A stretch of 61,266 nucleotides of DNA from Bacteroidota bacterium. GTDB taxonomy: Bacteria; Bacteroidota; Bacteroidia; Bacteroidales; B39-G9. This document shows positions 61,129-61,266 of the stretch, one piece after another (position 1 is the stretch's first letter; each line of letters begins with the position of its first letter). The notes under the pieces were generated by a model, which searched no databases, was not told where the DNA came from, and worked only from the letters and a program-made list of their open reading frames with translations. The stretch covers positions 1 through 61,266 of the forward strand of contig JADFUR010000086.1 of the NCBI GenBank assembly GCA_015222055.1, written 5' to 3'. The translations under genes and the position numbers were made by a program.

Positions 61129-61144
61129 AATAATTAATTTTTTC

Positions 61145-61222
61145 TTTGCGAAGCTCTGTGGAAACTCCGTGGAAAAGCTATGTCACAGAGTTGCACAAAG
61201 GAAACTCAAAGTTACACAAAGG
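61145..61222. repeat. Imperfect palindromic CTCTGTG/CACAGAG repeat
   Basis: CTTTGCGAAGCTCTGTG (61144-61160) and CACAGAGTTGCACAAAG (61184-61200) match as inverted repeats at 14 of 17 positions. AACTCCGTGG lies within, and AACTCAAAGTTACACAAAGG follows. It sits 16 bases before the GxxExxY start codon on the minus strand. A related CACAAAG stretch occurs at 38750-38790. The last bases of the window show nothing further. Confidence 0.65.
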
Positions 61223-61266
61223 TGTTTAATACAACTATATTCAATATTTAAAAACTACTACGAAAC

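Overview
The window is AT-rich chromosomal DNA from a member of the Bacteroidota, probably an anaerobic or facultative one. The evidence is TAnnTTTG-type -7 promoter boxes, a SusC-like TonB-dependent receptor with an N-terminal carboxypeptidase-regulatory domain, a type IX secretion (T9SS) sorting tail, DUF4199, DUF1987 and GIN-domain proteins, a Bacteroidota-type Rho with an N-terminal insertion, and a one-chain pyruvate:ferredoxin oxidoreductase. I cannot name the species. I found no tRNA, rRNA, CRISPR array, phage or intact insertion sequence. I found one SRP RNA gene, three broken genes or gene fragments, and several dispersed or tandem repeats.

Layout. 1-300: a hairpin-rich repeat and a terminator. 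301-3837: nifJ/PFOR (minus). 3984-8111: a GntR/YtrA-type self-regulated ABC transporter operon ending in a GIN-domain gene. A partial second copy of that last gene has been split by a segment carrying a CPBP protease gene. 8177-9784: rho (minus). 9985-14943: a receiver/PPDK-N fusion protein, glutamate dehydrogenase and a nucleoside phosphorylase. 15098-23641: a molybdate/tungstate locus (ModE-type regulator, WtpA, TonB-dependent receptor, polyferredoxin membrane protein, lipoprotein with two oxidoreductase-like halves, WtpB, WtpC). 23711-28312 (minus): translation and housekeeping genes (pth, rplY, prs, engB), a decayed glycosyltransferase, a PflX-like radical SAM protein and a lone SiaC-like protein. 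28519-29919: a secreted C1 peptidase. 30128-38672: an asparagine synthetase followed by a polysaccharide export block (GT4, Wza, Wzc, WecA-type transferase, lytic transglycosylase). 38931-44899: uvrA and, converging on it, a very large TerB-like/ABCG fusion. 45176-49920 (minus): tsaC-like, transaldolase-like, ung, pepT, a YgjP-like metallopeptidase and the SRP RNA. 50129-52851: DUF4199 protein and two glycosyltransferases. 52939-61128: TPR-like protein, adenosine deaminase, RsmI-like methyltransferase, MBL hydrolase, surface lipoprotein, T9SS-sorted BNR protein, GT2 and a GxxExxY protein.

How the genes work together. The most interesting block is the Mo/W locus. It contains a complete ABC importer (periplasmic binding protein, permease, ATPase) and a ModE-like regulator whose promoter -7 box lies inside an inverted repeat. 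Between wtpA and wtpBC sit an outer-membrane TonB receptor, a NapH/NosR-like membrane iron-sulfur protein and a lipoprotein with two sulfite-oxidase-fold-like halves. This arrangement suggests energised oxyanion uptake across the outer membrane coupled to a periplasmic redox step, a combination I do not recognise as a characterised system. The polysaccharide block has export, chain-length and priming functions but no polymerase or flippase, so further genes must lie elsewhere. Non-coding findings include an SRP RNA with a textbook Bacteroidota promoter; its presence forces a later start for the neighbouring metallopeptidase gene.
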